A stretch of 64,000 nucleotides of DNA from Lederbergia panacisoli (GTDB taxonomy: Bacteria > Bacillota > Bacilli > Bacillales > Bacillaceae_C), in assembly GCF_024626525.1 (NCBI RefSeq), contig NZ_JANJGU010000009.1:62001-126000 (forward strand), given 5' to 3'. Shown here piece by piece: positions 52,959-61,342 of this stretch. Position 1 is the stretch's first letter. Every line of letters starts with the position of its first letter. A program made the translations under genes and the position numbers. The notes below the pieces were generated by a model that was not told the DNA's origin, ran no database searches, and saw only the letters and a program-made list of their open reading frames with translations.

Positions 52959-53713
52959 TGCGAGCAGCGATTATAAGAGGATGGAGGCCAGCGTTAGTCA
53001 TCTTATCTTTACTTTGTATTTGGGAAATCGTTGTGAAACTTGCGAAAATACCGGGCTGGCTGTTACCTGCGCCAACGGCCATTTTTAAAGAAATGTTCGT
53101 TGGTTTTGGTCGCATTTCTGCACACTTAACATCAACGATTAGCTTATCAATAACAGGGTTTATTATTGGATGTTCAGTCGGATTGCTTGTTGCTGTGGTA
53201 TTGCATTTAATCCCGAAGGTTCAAGAAGCTATTTATCCACTGCTCATACTTTCGCAAAATGTCCCGATTATTGTATTAGCTCCCTTACTTGTCATCTGGT
53301 TTGGCTTTGGAATTTTACCGAAAATTATCGTTATCACACTCGTATGTTTTTTCCCAGTGACCATTGCCGCCCTAGGTGGATTTCGCAACACGCCACATGA
53401 AATGAGACATTATATGTTGATGGCGGGAGCTACAAAAATACAGATGTTCAGCAAATTGGAGTGGCCCAATTCACTTCCTGCTTTATTTTCTGGTTTAAAA
53501 ATATCCGCGACATACAGTGTGATGGGAGCGGTTATTTCGGAGTGGCTGGGGGCTAAACAAGGAATTGGAGTTTATATGACACTCGCATCCTCATCTTTTC
53601 GGACCGACAGGGTATTCGTTGCTATTTTTATTATTATGATCTTAAGCTTGTTGTTTTTTGGGGCTATTTCTTTATGTGAAAAACGGCTTGTTAAGTGGAG
53701 AAGAGAGGGGTGA
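52958..53713 (+). CDS. thiX: ThiX-type ABC transporter permease
   Basis: 251 residues with six spans. LLPAPTAIFKEM near the N-terminus and the EAA-like loop MLMAGATKIQMFSKLEWPNS are those of the taurine/nitrate/HMP-type permeases (SsuC/TauC/ThiX). PLLVIWFGFGILPKI is a conserved helix end. Partner of ThiY and ThiZ. The start overlaps the preceding stop by one base, so it is translationally coupled. Confidence 0.9.
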   Translation: MRAAIIRGWRPALVILSLLCIWEIVVKLAKIPGWLLPAPTAIFKEMFVGFGRISAHLTSTISLSITGFIIGCSVGLLVAVVLHLIPKVQEAIYPLLILSQNVPIIVLAPLLVIWFGFGILPKIIVITLVCFFPVTIAALGGFRNTPHEMRHYMLMAGATKIQMFSKLEWPNSLPALFSGLKISATYSVMGAVISEWLGAKQGIGVYMTLASSSFRTDRVFVAIFIIMILSLLFFGAISLCEKRLVKWRREG

Positions 53714-53718
53714 CTGAA

Positions 53719-54453
53719 ATGGGACTACTCGAAATTGCTGATGTATCCAAAAGCTTTGATGGACGTAAGGTGTTAAAGGATATTAGCCTGGAGCTGCAAG
53801 AGAGGGAGTTCGTTACAATATTAGGTCCTTCTGGCAGTGGAAAAAGTACATTATTTCATTTGATCGGCGGTTTATTGAACCCTGAACAAGGTTCCATCAA
53901 GCTTAACGGGGAAAATATTACTGGAAAACGTGGATTCATTAGCTATATGCCGCAGCAGCCGTCCTTATTTCCATGGAGAACGGTATTGGAAAATGTGTTG
54001 TTAGGTCAAGAATTACATGAAAAACGTGATGTGGAAAAAGCAGTTGCCATGATTGCTAAAGCCGGATTAAGCGGTTATGAACATTCGATGCCGAATGAAT
54101 TATCAGGCGGGATGAAACAGCGAGTCGCGTTTATTAGGGCGTTATTAAGTCCTCAATCACTAATTTGCCTGGATGAACCATTCACCGCTTTGGACGGTTT
54201 TACGCGAATTGACATGCATCAATGGTTATTATCGATTTGGTCAGAATTCCAAAGAACTATTTTATTTGTGACACACAATATTGATGAAGCATTGTTTCTG
54301 TCGGATCGTATCATTGTTTTATCAAGCAATCCTGCTACGGTTATTTACGAGGTAAAAGTTCCATTCGAACGTCCAAGAAAAAGTAATTTACCATTGGAGA
54401 ATGAATTTTTAAAGGTAAAAAAGGAACTTTATGAGGCAATAGGGGGGGCATGA
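53719..54453 (+). CDS. thiZ: ThiZ-type ABC transporter ATP-binding protein
   Basis: 244 residues. Walker A ILGPSGSGKSTLFHLIGG, Q-loop SYMPQQPSLFPWRTVLENVL, signature NELSGGMKQRVAFIRAL, Walker B LICLDEPFTALDGFTR and the switch His in ILFVTHNIDEALFL. It powers the ThiXY importer. ATG 53719 follows GAGAGGGGTGA; the frame is open to 53695 but that lies inside thiX. It ends with ATGA, overlapping the TatD-type gene. Confidence 0.92.
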   Translation: MGLLEIADVSKSFDGRKVLKDISLELQEREFVTILGPSGSGKSTLFHLIGGLLNPEQGSIKLNGENITGKRGFISYMPQQPSLFPWRTVLENVLLGQELHEKRDVEKAVAMIAKAGLSGYEHSMPNELSGGMKQRVAFIRALLSPQSLICLDEPFTALDGFTRIDMHQWLLSIWSEFQRTILFVTHNIDEALFLSDRIIVLSSNPATVIYEVKVPFERPRKSNLPLENEFLKVKKELYEAIGGA

Positions 54454-55229
54454 GAATGGAAAAGATTATGGATGCACATATTCATTTAGACCATTACGAT
54501 CAAAAAGATATCCAATTGATTATGGATGAACTAGACGAGATAAATTGTACAAATTTGATTTCTGTTTCTTTTGATTTAAATTCTTGTAAGAAAAATTTGC
54601 AGTTAGCGAAGCAGTTTCCGCAAGTGAAGCCGGCATTTGGTTTTCACCCTGAACAGGAATTACCTTCTGATCATGAAGCAGCTGAACTTTTTAACTGGAT
54701 GTCTAAAAATCAAAATGAAATGGCGGCGGTTGGAGAAATAGGTTTGCCGTATTACTTGCGCAGTGAAAATCCGAAGATTTCTCTTGATCCATACATACAT
54801 TTACTAGATGAATTTTTAACATTTGCGAAGAAATGGGACAAGCCTGTCGTGCTTCATGCAGTTTATGATGATGCCCCCGTCGTGTGTGATCTTTTAGAAA
54901 AACATAATATAAAGTGTGCTCACTTCCATTGGTTCAAAGGAGATCCAATTACAATCGAACGTATGATTAAAAATGGCTATTATATTTCAATCACTCCTGA
55001 TGTTTTATACGAAGATGAAATCAAACAGCTCGTTACCAGTTATCCATTGAATCAAATGATGGTGGAAACGGACGGGCCGTGGCGTTTTGAAGGGGATTTT
55101 ACCGGAAAGACGACCCACCCAGTGATGATTCATGAATCGGTGAAGATGATTGCAAAGCTTAAGAAAGAAGAACCATCATTCGTGTATAAAAGATTATATG
55201 AAAATACAAAACTCTTTTACCGAATCTAA
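54450..55229 (+). CDS. TatD-family metal-dependent hydrolase
   Basis: 259 residues, TIM-barrel metallohydrolase. Metal ligands: MDAHIHLDHYD at the start, GEIGLPYYL, VVLHAVYDDAP, CAHFHWFKGD and VETDGPWRFEG. TatD proteins are often DNA nucleases (YabD-type), but many relatives are amidohydrolase-like. Its ATGA overlap with thiZ places it in the TPP-riboswitch operon, so a role in trimming imported thiamine precursors is a reasonable hypothesis. It lacks the additional C-terminal features of housekeeping TatD, and GLPYYL replaces the usual GLDYH in the third strand. Confidence 0.82.
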   Translation: MRMEKIMDAHIHLDHYDQKDIQLIMDELDEINCTNLISVSFDLNSCKKNLQLAKQFPQVKPAFGFHPEQELPSDHEAAELFNWMSKNQNEMAAVGEIGLPYYLRSENPKISLDPYIHLLDEFLTFAKKWDKPVVLHAVYDDAPVVCDLLEKHNIKCAHFHWFKGDPITIERMIKNGYYISITPDVLYEDEIKQLVTSYPLNQMMVETDGPWRFEGDFTGKTTHPVMIHESVKMIAKLKKEEPSFVYKRLYENTKLFYRI

Positions 55230-55308
55230 AATATCTTGCTTTTTAGAAAAAGGGTAAATCCTCTCTTTTTTGCTAAAATTAATATGGTATTAAAAGAGAG
55301 GTGTAAAA

Positions 55309-56199
55309 GTGAAGAAGATAAAATCTCGAAATATAAAAGTATGGGAATATGTACAGATCATGTTTGGGGCAACTCTCGTTGGTCTTTCATATAATATGTT
55401 TTTACTTCCATCTAAACTAGCGGCAGGAGGCATTTCGGGTGTCAGTACCCTTTTATTTGAGGTGTTTCAGTGGAATCCTGCACTCGTACAAATTAGTATT
55501 AATTTACCGTTATTTATCATTGGTCTCCTTATTTTAGGGAAAGACTTCAGTGCGAAAACATTAGTCGGTACAGTCTTTGTTCCATTCACCATTTGGTTAA
55601 CACAAGGAATGGACCTCCATATTATGGATGCAATGTTAGGAGCGATTTATGGTGGCATTGTCCTTGGAGTCGGTCTCGGAATCGTTTATCGCGGTGGAGG
55701 CTCTACAGGCGGAACGGCTATGATTGCTCAATTACTAAAAAAATACACCGGGTCATCGAGCGGCTTTTCCCAGTTGCTAGTAGATGGAATCGTTGTCACG
55801 GCTTCAGCATTTATATTCAATCTGGAGCTTGCTTTGTTTGCAATGATTTCGATATATGTCACAAGTAAAGTGATCGATTTTGTTCAGTTGCAAACATCAC
55901 CGACAAAACTAGTGCTGATCATTACTGAAAAAGAAGAAATGATTCAGCGTATTATTCGCGAAGAGATAGACCGTGGACTGACGAAAGTGAAATCTCTTGG
56001 CGGGTACACGAATAAGGAAAGAACGATGATTTTATGCGTCGTCGAGCAGTCGGAAGCTGTTTACTTGAAGAAAGTTCTTCAAGAACAAGAACCAACATCC
56101 TTTGTTATTTTTCTAAATGCTTCCGAAATACTTGGGAGAGGCTTTTCAAAAGAAAAAGTGTTTGGCGGCGAGATAGAAGCAGAACAGCGACAAAATTAA
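55309..56199 (+). CDS. YitT-family membrane protein (DUF161 + DUF2179)
   Basis: 296 residues. Five or six spans in the first 200 residues (VQIMFGATLVGLSYNMFLLP first; GGGSTGGTAMIAQLL in the DUF161 core), then a soluble DUF2179 domain (TSPTKLVLIITEKEEMIQRI, ending FVIFLNASEILGRGF). The family is widespread in Firmicutes with unknown transport or regulatory function. GTG 55309 follows GAGAGGTG. A small hydrophilic gene follows at 56255. Confidence 0.9.
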   Translation: MKKIKSRNIKVWEYVQIMFGATLVGLSYNMFLLPSKLAAGGISGVSTLLFEVFQWNPALVQISINLPLFIIGLLILGKDFSAKTLVGTVFVPFTIWLTQGMDLHIMDAMLGAIYGGIVLGVGLGIVYRGGGSTGGTAMIAQLLKKYTGSSSGFSQLLVDGIVVTASAFIFNLELALFAMISIYVTSKVIDFVQLQTSPTKLVLIITEKEEMIQRIIREEIDRGLTKVKSLGGYTNKERTMILCVVEQSEAVYLKKVLQEQEPTSFVIFLNASEILGRGFSKEKVFGGEIEAEQRQN

Positions 56200-56254
56200 A
56201 TGTTTCATCCCTTCTCAAGCAGGAAAAAGAAAGAGTAAAAGTGGAGGGATGATT

Positions 56255-56467
56255 ATGAGCCACGAGCCAACCCAAAACAAAATTGATAGAGCGAAGACGC
56301 TAGAAGAACGAAATGATCAAGACAAGGCATTCAAGGAAGATTCTGAAAAGCAAGCTCAGCGCGATCAATTGCTCATGCCAATCGATGATATATCGGACGA
56401 GCTTGTCGAAGAACGGGAAAAAGATGAGCAAGATAAAAGGGGTTCGAAGTCTTCAAAAAAATTATAG
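56255..56467 (+). CDS. Small hydrophilic hypothetical protein, 70 residues
   Basis: Highly charged, no hydrophobic segment, rich in Asp, Glu, Lys and Arg: SHEPTQNKIDRAKTLEERND, then DISDELVEEREKDEQDKRGS. Probably helical and partly disordered. ATG 56255 is six bases after GGAGGG; ATG 56249 overlaps it. Proteins like this in Bacillus are often late-growth or sporulation products, but nothing in the sequence proves it. Terminator immediately downstream. Confidence 0.65.
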   Translation: MSHEPTQNKIDRAKTLEERNDQDKAFKEDSEKQAQRDQLLMPIDDISDELVEEREKDEQDKRGSKSSKKL

Positions 56468-56480
56468 AAATGACGCAATG

Positions 56481-56510
56481 AAGGACCCGAAAAGTAGGGT
56501 CCTTTTGCTT
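56481..56510. terminator. Bidirectional intrinsic terminator
   Basis: AAGGACCC and GGGTCCTT with an eight-base loop, T-rich downstream. It lies between the convergent genes at 56255 and 56511. Confidence 0.85.
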
Positions 56511-56858
56511 TTATGATAATTTCCAGGCAGGAATTAATGAATGAAACTTAAAAAAATAACTCATGATGAGGTGAATACCTGTGTAGATGGCAAGTATCGC
56601 TACATATGTCAGAAACCAAATAAGGATGGGTTTTTGTAAAAAGTGATATAGCAAAAACATCCCTATAGGAAACGGTACTATCACTATAAGCCATATAGGT
56701 GCTCGTAAAGCTTCGGTAATAGCACCTAAGGAAACAACTGTAGCACCAATGAGAAAAGCTTGCCAAAAAACGAGCCCATTTTTAAGTAAATGGCTTCCAA
56801 AAAAATAGGAGAGCGACGTTAGTAGAATAGAAAGGACGAAGCTAATCACATAAATCAT
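56511..56858 (-). CDS. Small membrane protein, 115 residues
   Basis: Four hydrophobic segments: VISFVLSILLTSLSYFFGSH, FWQAFLIGATVVSLGAI, WLIVIVPFPIGMFLLYHFL and ILIWFLTYVAILAIYTGIHL. No recognised domain. It overlaps the preceding gene by four bases (ATGA), so the two are translated together and may form a complex. Not recognised in any named family. Confidence 0.72.
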   Translation of the reverse strand: MIYVISFVLSILLTSLSYFFGSHLLKNGLVFWQAFLIGATVVSLGAITEALRAPIWLIVIVPFPIGMFLLYHFLQKPILIWFLTYVAILAIYTGIHLIMSYFFKFHSLIPAWKLS

Positions 56859-57319
56859 TTGTTTGCTCCTTGTCTTAATAAAGTCCCCAAGAAAATAATA
56901 AAAATATAGCTCAAGAAAAAGGTGTAAATATTAAAAAATAAACTATTCGTATATTGATTGAACCACCCAAAGCGAAAAATTCTAGATTCAGGATTAGTTG
57001 GAGGCCCTCCTAAGGCAATAACGAGTTCATTTTTATAATGAATAATTGCGTACACTAATAATGCGCAACCAAGCACGGAAAATAGGAAAATTCCTATTTT
57101 GAACTTCAAGCCCGCCTTTTTCAAAAGTTTCGATGTCAGCCGAAAGGTAAAAATATAACTTGCAAGAAAAAATGGTGAAAATAACATAATAAATATAATG
57201 CCTAGATTACCATTTCCCGAAATAGATTCAGGACTTACTGTAAAAATATGCTCAATAAGGTAAAATCCAAAAAAAGAGATCAGAGTCGTTGTAACCCAAA
57301 AGAACCATGTCTTTTTCAA
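56855..57319 (-). CDS. Membrane protein, 154 residues
   Basis: Four hydrophobic segments: WVTTTLISFFGFYLIEHIF, GIIFIMLFSPFFLASYIFTF, IGIFLFSVLGCALLVYAIIH and FFNIYTFFLSYIFIIFLGTL; a GGPPTNPESR loop faces one side. TTG 57319 follows GGGGGAG. No recognised domain. First of a two-gene minus-strand unit with the 115-residue membrane protein, possibly a sporulation- or envelope-related pair; no firm function. Confidence 0.72.
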   Translation of the reverse strand: MKKTWFFWVTTTLISFFGFYLIEHIFTVSPESISGNGNLGIIFIMLFSPFFLASYIFTFRLTSKLLKKAGLKFKIGIFLFSVLGCALLVYAIIHYKNELVIALGGPPTNPESRIFRFGWFNQYTNSLFFNIYTFFLSYIFIIFLGTLLRQGANK

Positions 57320-57550
57320 TATACTCCCCCTTTGTAGGCATACTTTTGTTTACTACTACTCTACCATAAAAAGTCCGCAGTAATTTGAATTTTTTAAAAA
57401 CTGAACAGAAATCGGGACACCATATAGTAAAATACGGATGCTCTGCATACCTTAAGGGATAGCGACAATGATCAATCGGTAAGAGTGCTTGATTCAACGC
57501 TTCAAAAGGACATCATTGTGAAAAAGTAGTGGACTTTGTCCAATAATGCG

Positions 57551-57990
57551 CCCAATGTGCCCTTATTCAAAAAAAGGAGGCGTTCAAGGTCACGATGAGG
57601 CATCCAATGTGCCCTTATTCAAGAAAAAGAGGCGTTCAAGGTCACGATGAAGACTCCAATGTGCCCTTATTCAAGAAAAAGAGGCATTCAAGGTCACGAT
57701 GAGGCGCCCAATGTGCCCCTATTCAAGAAAAAGAGGCGTTCTAGGTCACGATGAGGCATCCAATGTGCCCTTATTCAAGAAAAAGAGGCGTTCAAGGTCA
57801 CGATGAAGACTCCAATGTGCCCTTATTCAAGAAAAAGAGGCATTCAAGGTCACGATGAAGACTCCAACGTGCCCTTATCCAAGAAAAAGAGGACTCGAGG
57901 TCACGATGAAAAAACCATCGTACCTTCAATCAAGGAAAAGCGATGTCCTATGTCACGATGCAAGCACCTCCGCACCCTCAATCAAAAATT
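57551..57990. repeat. Tandem array, 52-bp period, about 9 copies
   Basis: CCAATGTGCCC recurs at 57552, 57604, 57656, 57708, 57760, 57812 and, as CCAACGTGCCC, 57864, 52 bp apart; two decayed copies follow at about 57915 and 57966. Each unit has arms CAATGTGCCCTT and AAGGTCACGATG (10 of 12 paired) around 21 bases. It lies between the membrane-protein pair and the trp promoter. The flanks 57320-57550 and 57991-58076 hold no gene. Confidence 0.92.
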
Positions 57991-58076
57991 ATTAAATTAA
58001 ATTTCGATCGAGTCCAAAAATCACTAAAAATACCGCCCCCCAAAAAAAATCATCAAACAAAAATTAAAATAATATC

Positions 58077-58105
58077 TTGACATTCCTTTTTTAAACAGCT
58101 AAGAT
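58077..58105 (+). promoter_or_regulatory. Sigma-A promoter of the trp operon
   Basis: TTGACA (58077-58082), a 17-base spacer and TAAGAT (58100-58105). Transcription would begin near 58112, just ahead of the first T-box stem I. Confidence 0.75.
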
Positions 58106-58111
58106 GATAAA

Positions 58112-58405
58112 TAATTCAAACTTAATGAATATTTCTGGCAGTGACGAAGAAGAGTAGCTATTTTGCAGCACTTAAGAGAGCTGGTGGTCGGTGCAAACCA
58201 GTGTGCGGAAATGGTGAATGGGCTTCTGAGCCTCCAAACCGAAACTTTTCAAGAAGCAAGTAGGCTTTGGCGCTAGGTCTTCGCGTTAGTAAGACAGGTG
58301 ATAAGCATGATTGCTTGTCGCTGTTAAAGTGAGCTGATTTTTTGGCTAATGAAGGTGGTACCACGGGTTCCTCGTCCTTTGGATGAGGGCCCTTTTTGTG
58401 TTTTT
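58112..58405 (+). ncRNA. T-box riboswitch 1 of the trp operon
   Basis: Stem I begins GCAGTGACGAAGAAGAGTAG. The T-box itself is GAAGGTGGTACCACGG (58351-58366), followed by a terminator whose arms GGGTTCCTCGTCC and GGATGAGGGCCC end in a T-run. The specifier region reads GAAATGGTGAATGGGC; TGG (58212-58214) is a Trp codon, but a GTG reading one base later cannot be excluded. It should sense uncharged tRNA, most likely tRNA-Trp. Confidence 0.88.
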
Positions 58406-58409
58406 TTAA

Positions 58410-58855
58410 AAGATAAATGTAAATCGTTGATTAAGAAGAGTACACTTGGAACGTTAGTAAAAGAGAGCCGGTGATGGTGGGAATCCGGTACGAGCGACCT
58501 TGTGGAATGGGCTTAAGAGAGATTTCCTGAATTCAGTAGTAGGGAAATCCGGTTTCCACCGTTAACAGGATAAAGTATCGGACCTTTTTTCACTGTCTAG
58601 CTCCAGCGCCTATCGACTAGCAAACTTCCTGTCCTTTTCGCTTGCGTAGTCAACATCGACTCGTTCCTCGTCGTGTTTCCTTTATCGCAAGTCTTAGGCC
58701 CTGAAGTTTGTACGTCGATGAGCAAGGCGCTTGCGCTTTTCTAATGTCCCGTACTTGATGAGATGAAGATTAATTAAATCTTCAATAGAGGTGGCACCGC
58801 GGACATAACGCCCTCTGTAAACACAAAACAATTGTGTTTGCAGAGGGCTTTTTTA
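58410..58855 (+). ncRNA. T-box riboswitch 2 of the trp operon, with an internal repeat element
   Basis: Stem I runs from about 58425; specifier TGG is at 58503-58505 in CTTGTGGAATGGGCTTAAG. The stem IIA/B-like element is CCGGTTTCCACCGTTAAC. The T-box is AGGTGGCACCGCGG (58789-58802). The terminator pairs 58810-58826 with 58832-58848 (one mismatch), then six T. Between stem II and the T-box, arms AAGTATCGGAC (58573) and GTCCCGTACTT (58746) pair around a 148-bp dispersed repeat. Length is therefore unusual (about 445 bases). Confidence 0.88.
58593..58740. repeat. Dispersed hairpin (MITE-like) repeat inserted in T-box 2
   Basis: Begins CTGTCTAGCTCCAGCGCC and ends AAGGCGCTTGCGCTTTT. Nested complementary blocks run in perfect order: AGCGCCT/AGGCGCT, ATCGAC/GTCGAT, CAAACTTC/GAAGTTTG, CTTGCG/CGCAAG, so the whole element folds as one hairpin. 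The first ~35 bases recur at 63684. Elements with these ends are common in intergenic regions of Bacillaceae (from memory). Confidence 0.75.
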
Positions 58856-58881
58856 TATTAAAAAATGAGAGGAGTATAAAC

Positions 58882-59907
58882 ATGAAACAATATTTACAAA
58901 AATTGATGGTTGGTGAACATTTAACGATAACTGAAATGACGGAAGCGGCAAGAATTCTTTTTTCTGGTGAAGTTTCCGAAAGTGAAGCGGGTGCATTGCT
59001 TGGTTTATTAGCCTTAAAAGGTGAGACGGCAGATGAAATAGCAGGCTTAGTCCATGCCCTGCGTGAAAAATCACCGGCTATTTTATCCATGGAAGAAAGA
59101 GTGATGGATAATTGCGGAACCGGTGGGGATGGTTCAAGTAGTTTCAACATTAGTACGACTTCGGCTTTCGTTATTGCGGGTGCCGGAATCAAGGTTGCAA
59201 AGCATGGAAATAGAAGTGTTTCAAGTCAAACGGGAAGTGCAGACGTATTAGAATATTTTGGGGTCTCACTTGACAATAGTCCAGATGAAACGGAGGAGCT
59301 TCTCGCTGAAAATGGAATTGCCTTTTTATTCGCTCCCCATGTACATCCAGCGATGAAGGCTGTTATGAAAGTTAGACGAGATCTTCGAGTTCCAACGATT
59401 TTCAACTTGATCGGGCCATTGACGAACCCGGTTGAATTGGATACACAGTTATTAGGAATCTATCGACGTGATAAGTTGATGCTGATGGGTGAAGTGTTAA
59501 AGCAGCTTGGAAGAAAAAGAGCAGTCGTCATCAATGGTGCAGGATATCTTGATGAAGCTTCACTTTCTGGTGAAAATCATCTCGTTATCCTTGAAAATGG
59601 TGGGCTAACCCCACTAACGTTACTTCCGAAAGATGTAAGTCTCCCAACGTATTCCAATGAGGAAATTATGGGTGGGGATGCTGAGCGAAATGCGCATATT
59701 ATGATGAGCGTTCTTCGTGGAGACGATGGGCCATTCCGCGATACCGTATTGTTAAATGCAGGAATAGGAATTTATGCTAATGGAAATGTAAATTCCATTC
59801 AAGATGGAATTGAAAAGGCGAAAGAAAGCATTGATTCAGGGGCTGCATTGTCCAAATTGGAATACCTCATTGAAAGAAGTCAACATACAAAGCAAGGAGT
59901 GCTATAA
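58882..59907 (+). CDS. trpD: Anthranilate phosphoribosyltransferase
   Basis: 341 residues. Signatures: DNCGTGGDGSSSFNISTTSA (PRPP-binding), KHGNRSVSSQTGSADVLEYF, HPAMKAVMKVRRDLRVPTIF and NLIGPLTNP. It joins anthranilate and PRPP in tryptophan synthesis. ATG 58882 follows GAGGAG. It is the first structural gene behind tandem T-boxes; no trpE or trpG precedes it, so anthranilate synthase must be encoded elsewhere. Confidence 0.96.
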   Translation: MKQYLQKLMVGEHLTITEMTEAARILFSGEVSESEAGALLGLLALKGETADEIAGLVHALREKSPAILSMEERVMDNCGTGGDGSSSFNISTTSAFVIAGAGIKVAKHGNRSVSSQTGSADVLEYFGVSLDNSPDETEELLAENGIAFLFAPHVHPAMKAVMKVRRDLRVPTIFNLIGPLTNPVELDTQLLGIYRRDKLMLMGEVLKQLGRKRAVVINGAGYLDEASLSGENHLVILENGGLTPLTLLPKDVSLPTYSNEEIMGGDAERNAHIMMSVLRGDDGPFRDTVLLNAGIGIYANGNVNSIQDGIEKAKESIDSGAALSKLEYLIERSQHTKQGVL

Positions 59908-59908
59908 A

Positions 59909-60697
59909 TTGACGATTTTAGATAAGATTATTGAGCAGAAAAAGAGAGAAGTCCAGGAACTGAAAGTAATCTATAGTGTGCAACAGTTGGTAAATGAAAA
60001 AAGCCGCCCCTCCTTATATGAGAGCTTTAAAAATCAAGAAAATATTAGCGTCATTGCGGAAGTGAAACGAGCATCTCCATCAAAGGGGGTCATTAATGAT
60101 GGAGTCGATCCCGTTGCTCAGGCAAAAGCATACGCGCAAGCTGGTGCCGGTGCGATCTCCGTTTTAACAGATCGGCAATTTTTCAAAGGATCTATGGCAG
60201 ATCTTTCCGCTGTTTCAGAAGCGGTTGCCCTTCCTTTGCTATGTAAGGATTTTATGATTGATGAAGTCCAAATTGATGTTGCGAAAGACCATGGTGCCAG
60301 TGTTATTCTGTTGATTGCAGCGGCGCTTCCTGAAGAGAGGCTGCGTGACCTATATCATTACGCAAGATCGAAACAATTAGATGTTTTATTCGAGGTTCAT
60401 GATGAAAAAGAAGCAGAAATGGCTCTTCGCATTGGTGCTCGAATTATCGGAATAAATAATCGTAATTTAAAAACATTTGCGGTTGATCTCGGAGTGACGG
60501 AGCGAGTGGCTTCCGTATTAAAAAATGAAGATTGTCTCCTCGTAAGTGAAAGTGGCATCCGCGCGAAGCAAGATGTTGAACAAGTGGCGCAAGCTGGGGC
60601 AAAAGCAATTTTAGTTGGGGAGACATTAATGAAATCAGCGAATATTACAGAAACGATGAATGAAATTCGGATCCCGCTCACGAAGGTGGTGAAGTAA
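59909..60697 (+). CDS. trpC: Indole-3-glycerol phosphate synthase
   Basis: 262 residues, a single-domain TrpC (not fused to TrpF). VIAEVKRASPSKGVI, AGAGAISVLTDRQFFKGSMA, LPLLCKDFMIDEVQI and IGINNRNLKTFAVDL are the conserved catalytic blocks with the Glu, Lys and Asn residues in place. TTG 59909 follows AAGGAGTG and starts at the usual TrpC N-terminus (MTILDKIIEQK); an upstream frame to 59804 lies within trpD. Confidence 0.95.
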   Translation: MTILDKIIEQKKREVQELKVIYSVQQLVNEKSRPSLYESFKNQENISVIAEVKRASPSKGVINDGVDPVAQAKAYAQAGAGAISVLTDRQFFKGSMADLSAVSEAVALPLLCKDFMIDEVQIDVAKDHGASVILLIAAALPEERLRDLYHYARSKQLDVLFEVHDEKEAEMALRIGARIIGINNRNLKTFAVDLGVTERVASVLKNEDCLLVSESGIRAKQDVEQVAQAGAKAILVGETLMKSANITETMNEIRIPLTKVVK

Positions 60698-61342
60698 TTG
60701 AAGGTTAAAATTTGCGGCATCATGTCAGAAGAAGCTGCACTTTCTGCAAGTGATTCTGGGGCCGACTTTCTGGGGTTTGTTTTTGCGGAAAGTAAAAGGA
60801 AAGTTTCCCCTGAGAAAGCGGCAAGCATTATTCAACAATTGCCTGAACATGTAAAAACGGTTGGAGTTTTCGTGAATGAATCCTATGAAAATATCGTCCG
60901 TATTGCTGAAACTGCCAATCTCGATATTATCCAGTTACATGGAGACGAGACTCAAGACTTTTGTAAAAGGTTGCCATATCCCGTGATTAAGGCCTTTTCT
61001 ATAAAAGAACAAGATAATCTTAACGAACTAGCAAATTATGATTGTGATTATTTTTTAGTAGATAGTCCCGGTGAAAAATATCGCGGCGGAAGCGGGATTC
61101 CATTCGATTGGAGCCTTCTTGAAAATTTAAAAATTCCAAGAGACAAAATCATTTTAGCAGGCGGGCTTGACCTAGAAAATGTAAAAAAGGCAATATCAGT
61201 CGTTAGACCTGCCGTAGTCGATGTGTCGAGCGGTGTTGAGACAAACGGAATAAAAGACGTAAAAAAAATACAAGAATTTTTAGCAGCAGCAAAATTAGAG
61301 GAGCGTGAACACATTGGTAGTATACACATCACCAAATATTAA
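60698..61342 (+). CDS. trpF: Phosphoribosylanthranilate isomerase
   Basis: 214 residues. [20 protein letters not shown] contains the catalytic Cys, [30 protein letters not shown] and [15 protein letters not shown] follow, and [15 protein letters not shown] closes with the catalytic Asp. It isomerises phosphoribosylanthranilate. TTG 60698 directly follows the trpC stop with AAGGTGGTGA before it. The end overlaps trpB by 29 bases. Confidence 0.95.
   Translation: MKVKICGIMSEEAALSASDSGADFLGFVFAESKRKVSPEKAASIIQQLPEHVKTVGVFVNESYENIVRIAETANLDIIQLHGDETQDFCKRLPYPVIKAFSIKEQDNLNELANYDCDYFLVDSPGEKYRGGSGIPFDWSLLENLKIPRDKIILAGGLDLENVKKAISVVRPAVVDVSSGVETNGIKDVKKIQEFLAAAKLEEREHIGSIHITKY

Noticed and set aside
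2448-57990. Arrays as CRISPR
   Set aside because: There are no unique spacers between conserved repeats; whole units repeat end to end, and no cas genes are in the window.
57803-58000. 65-codon frame within the 52-bp array
   Set aside because: It simply translates three repeat units and their decayed edge; no start signal.
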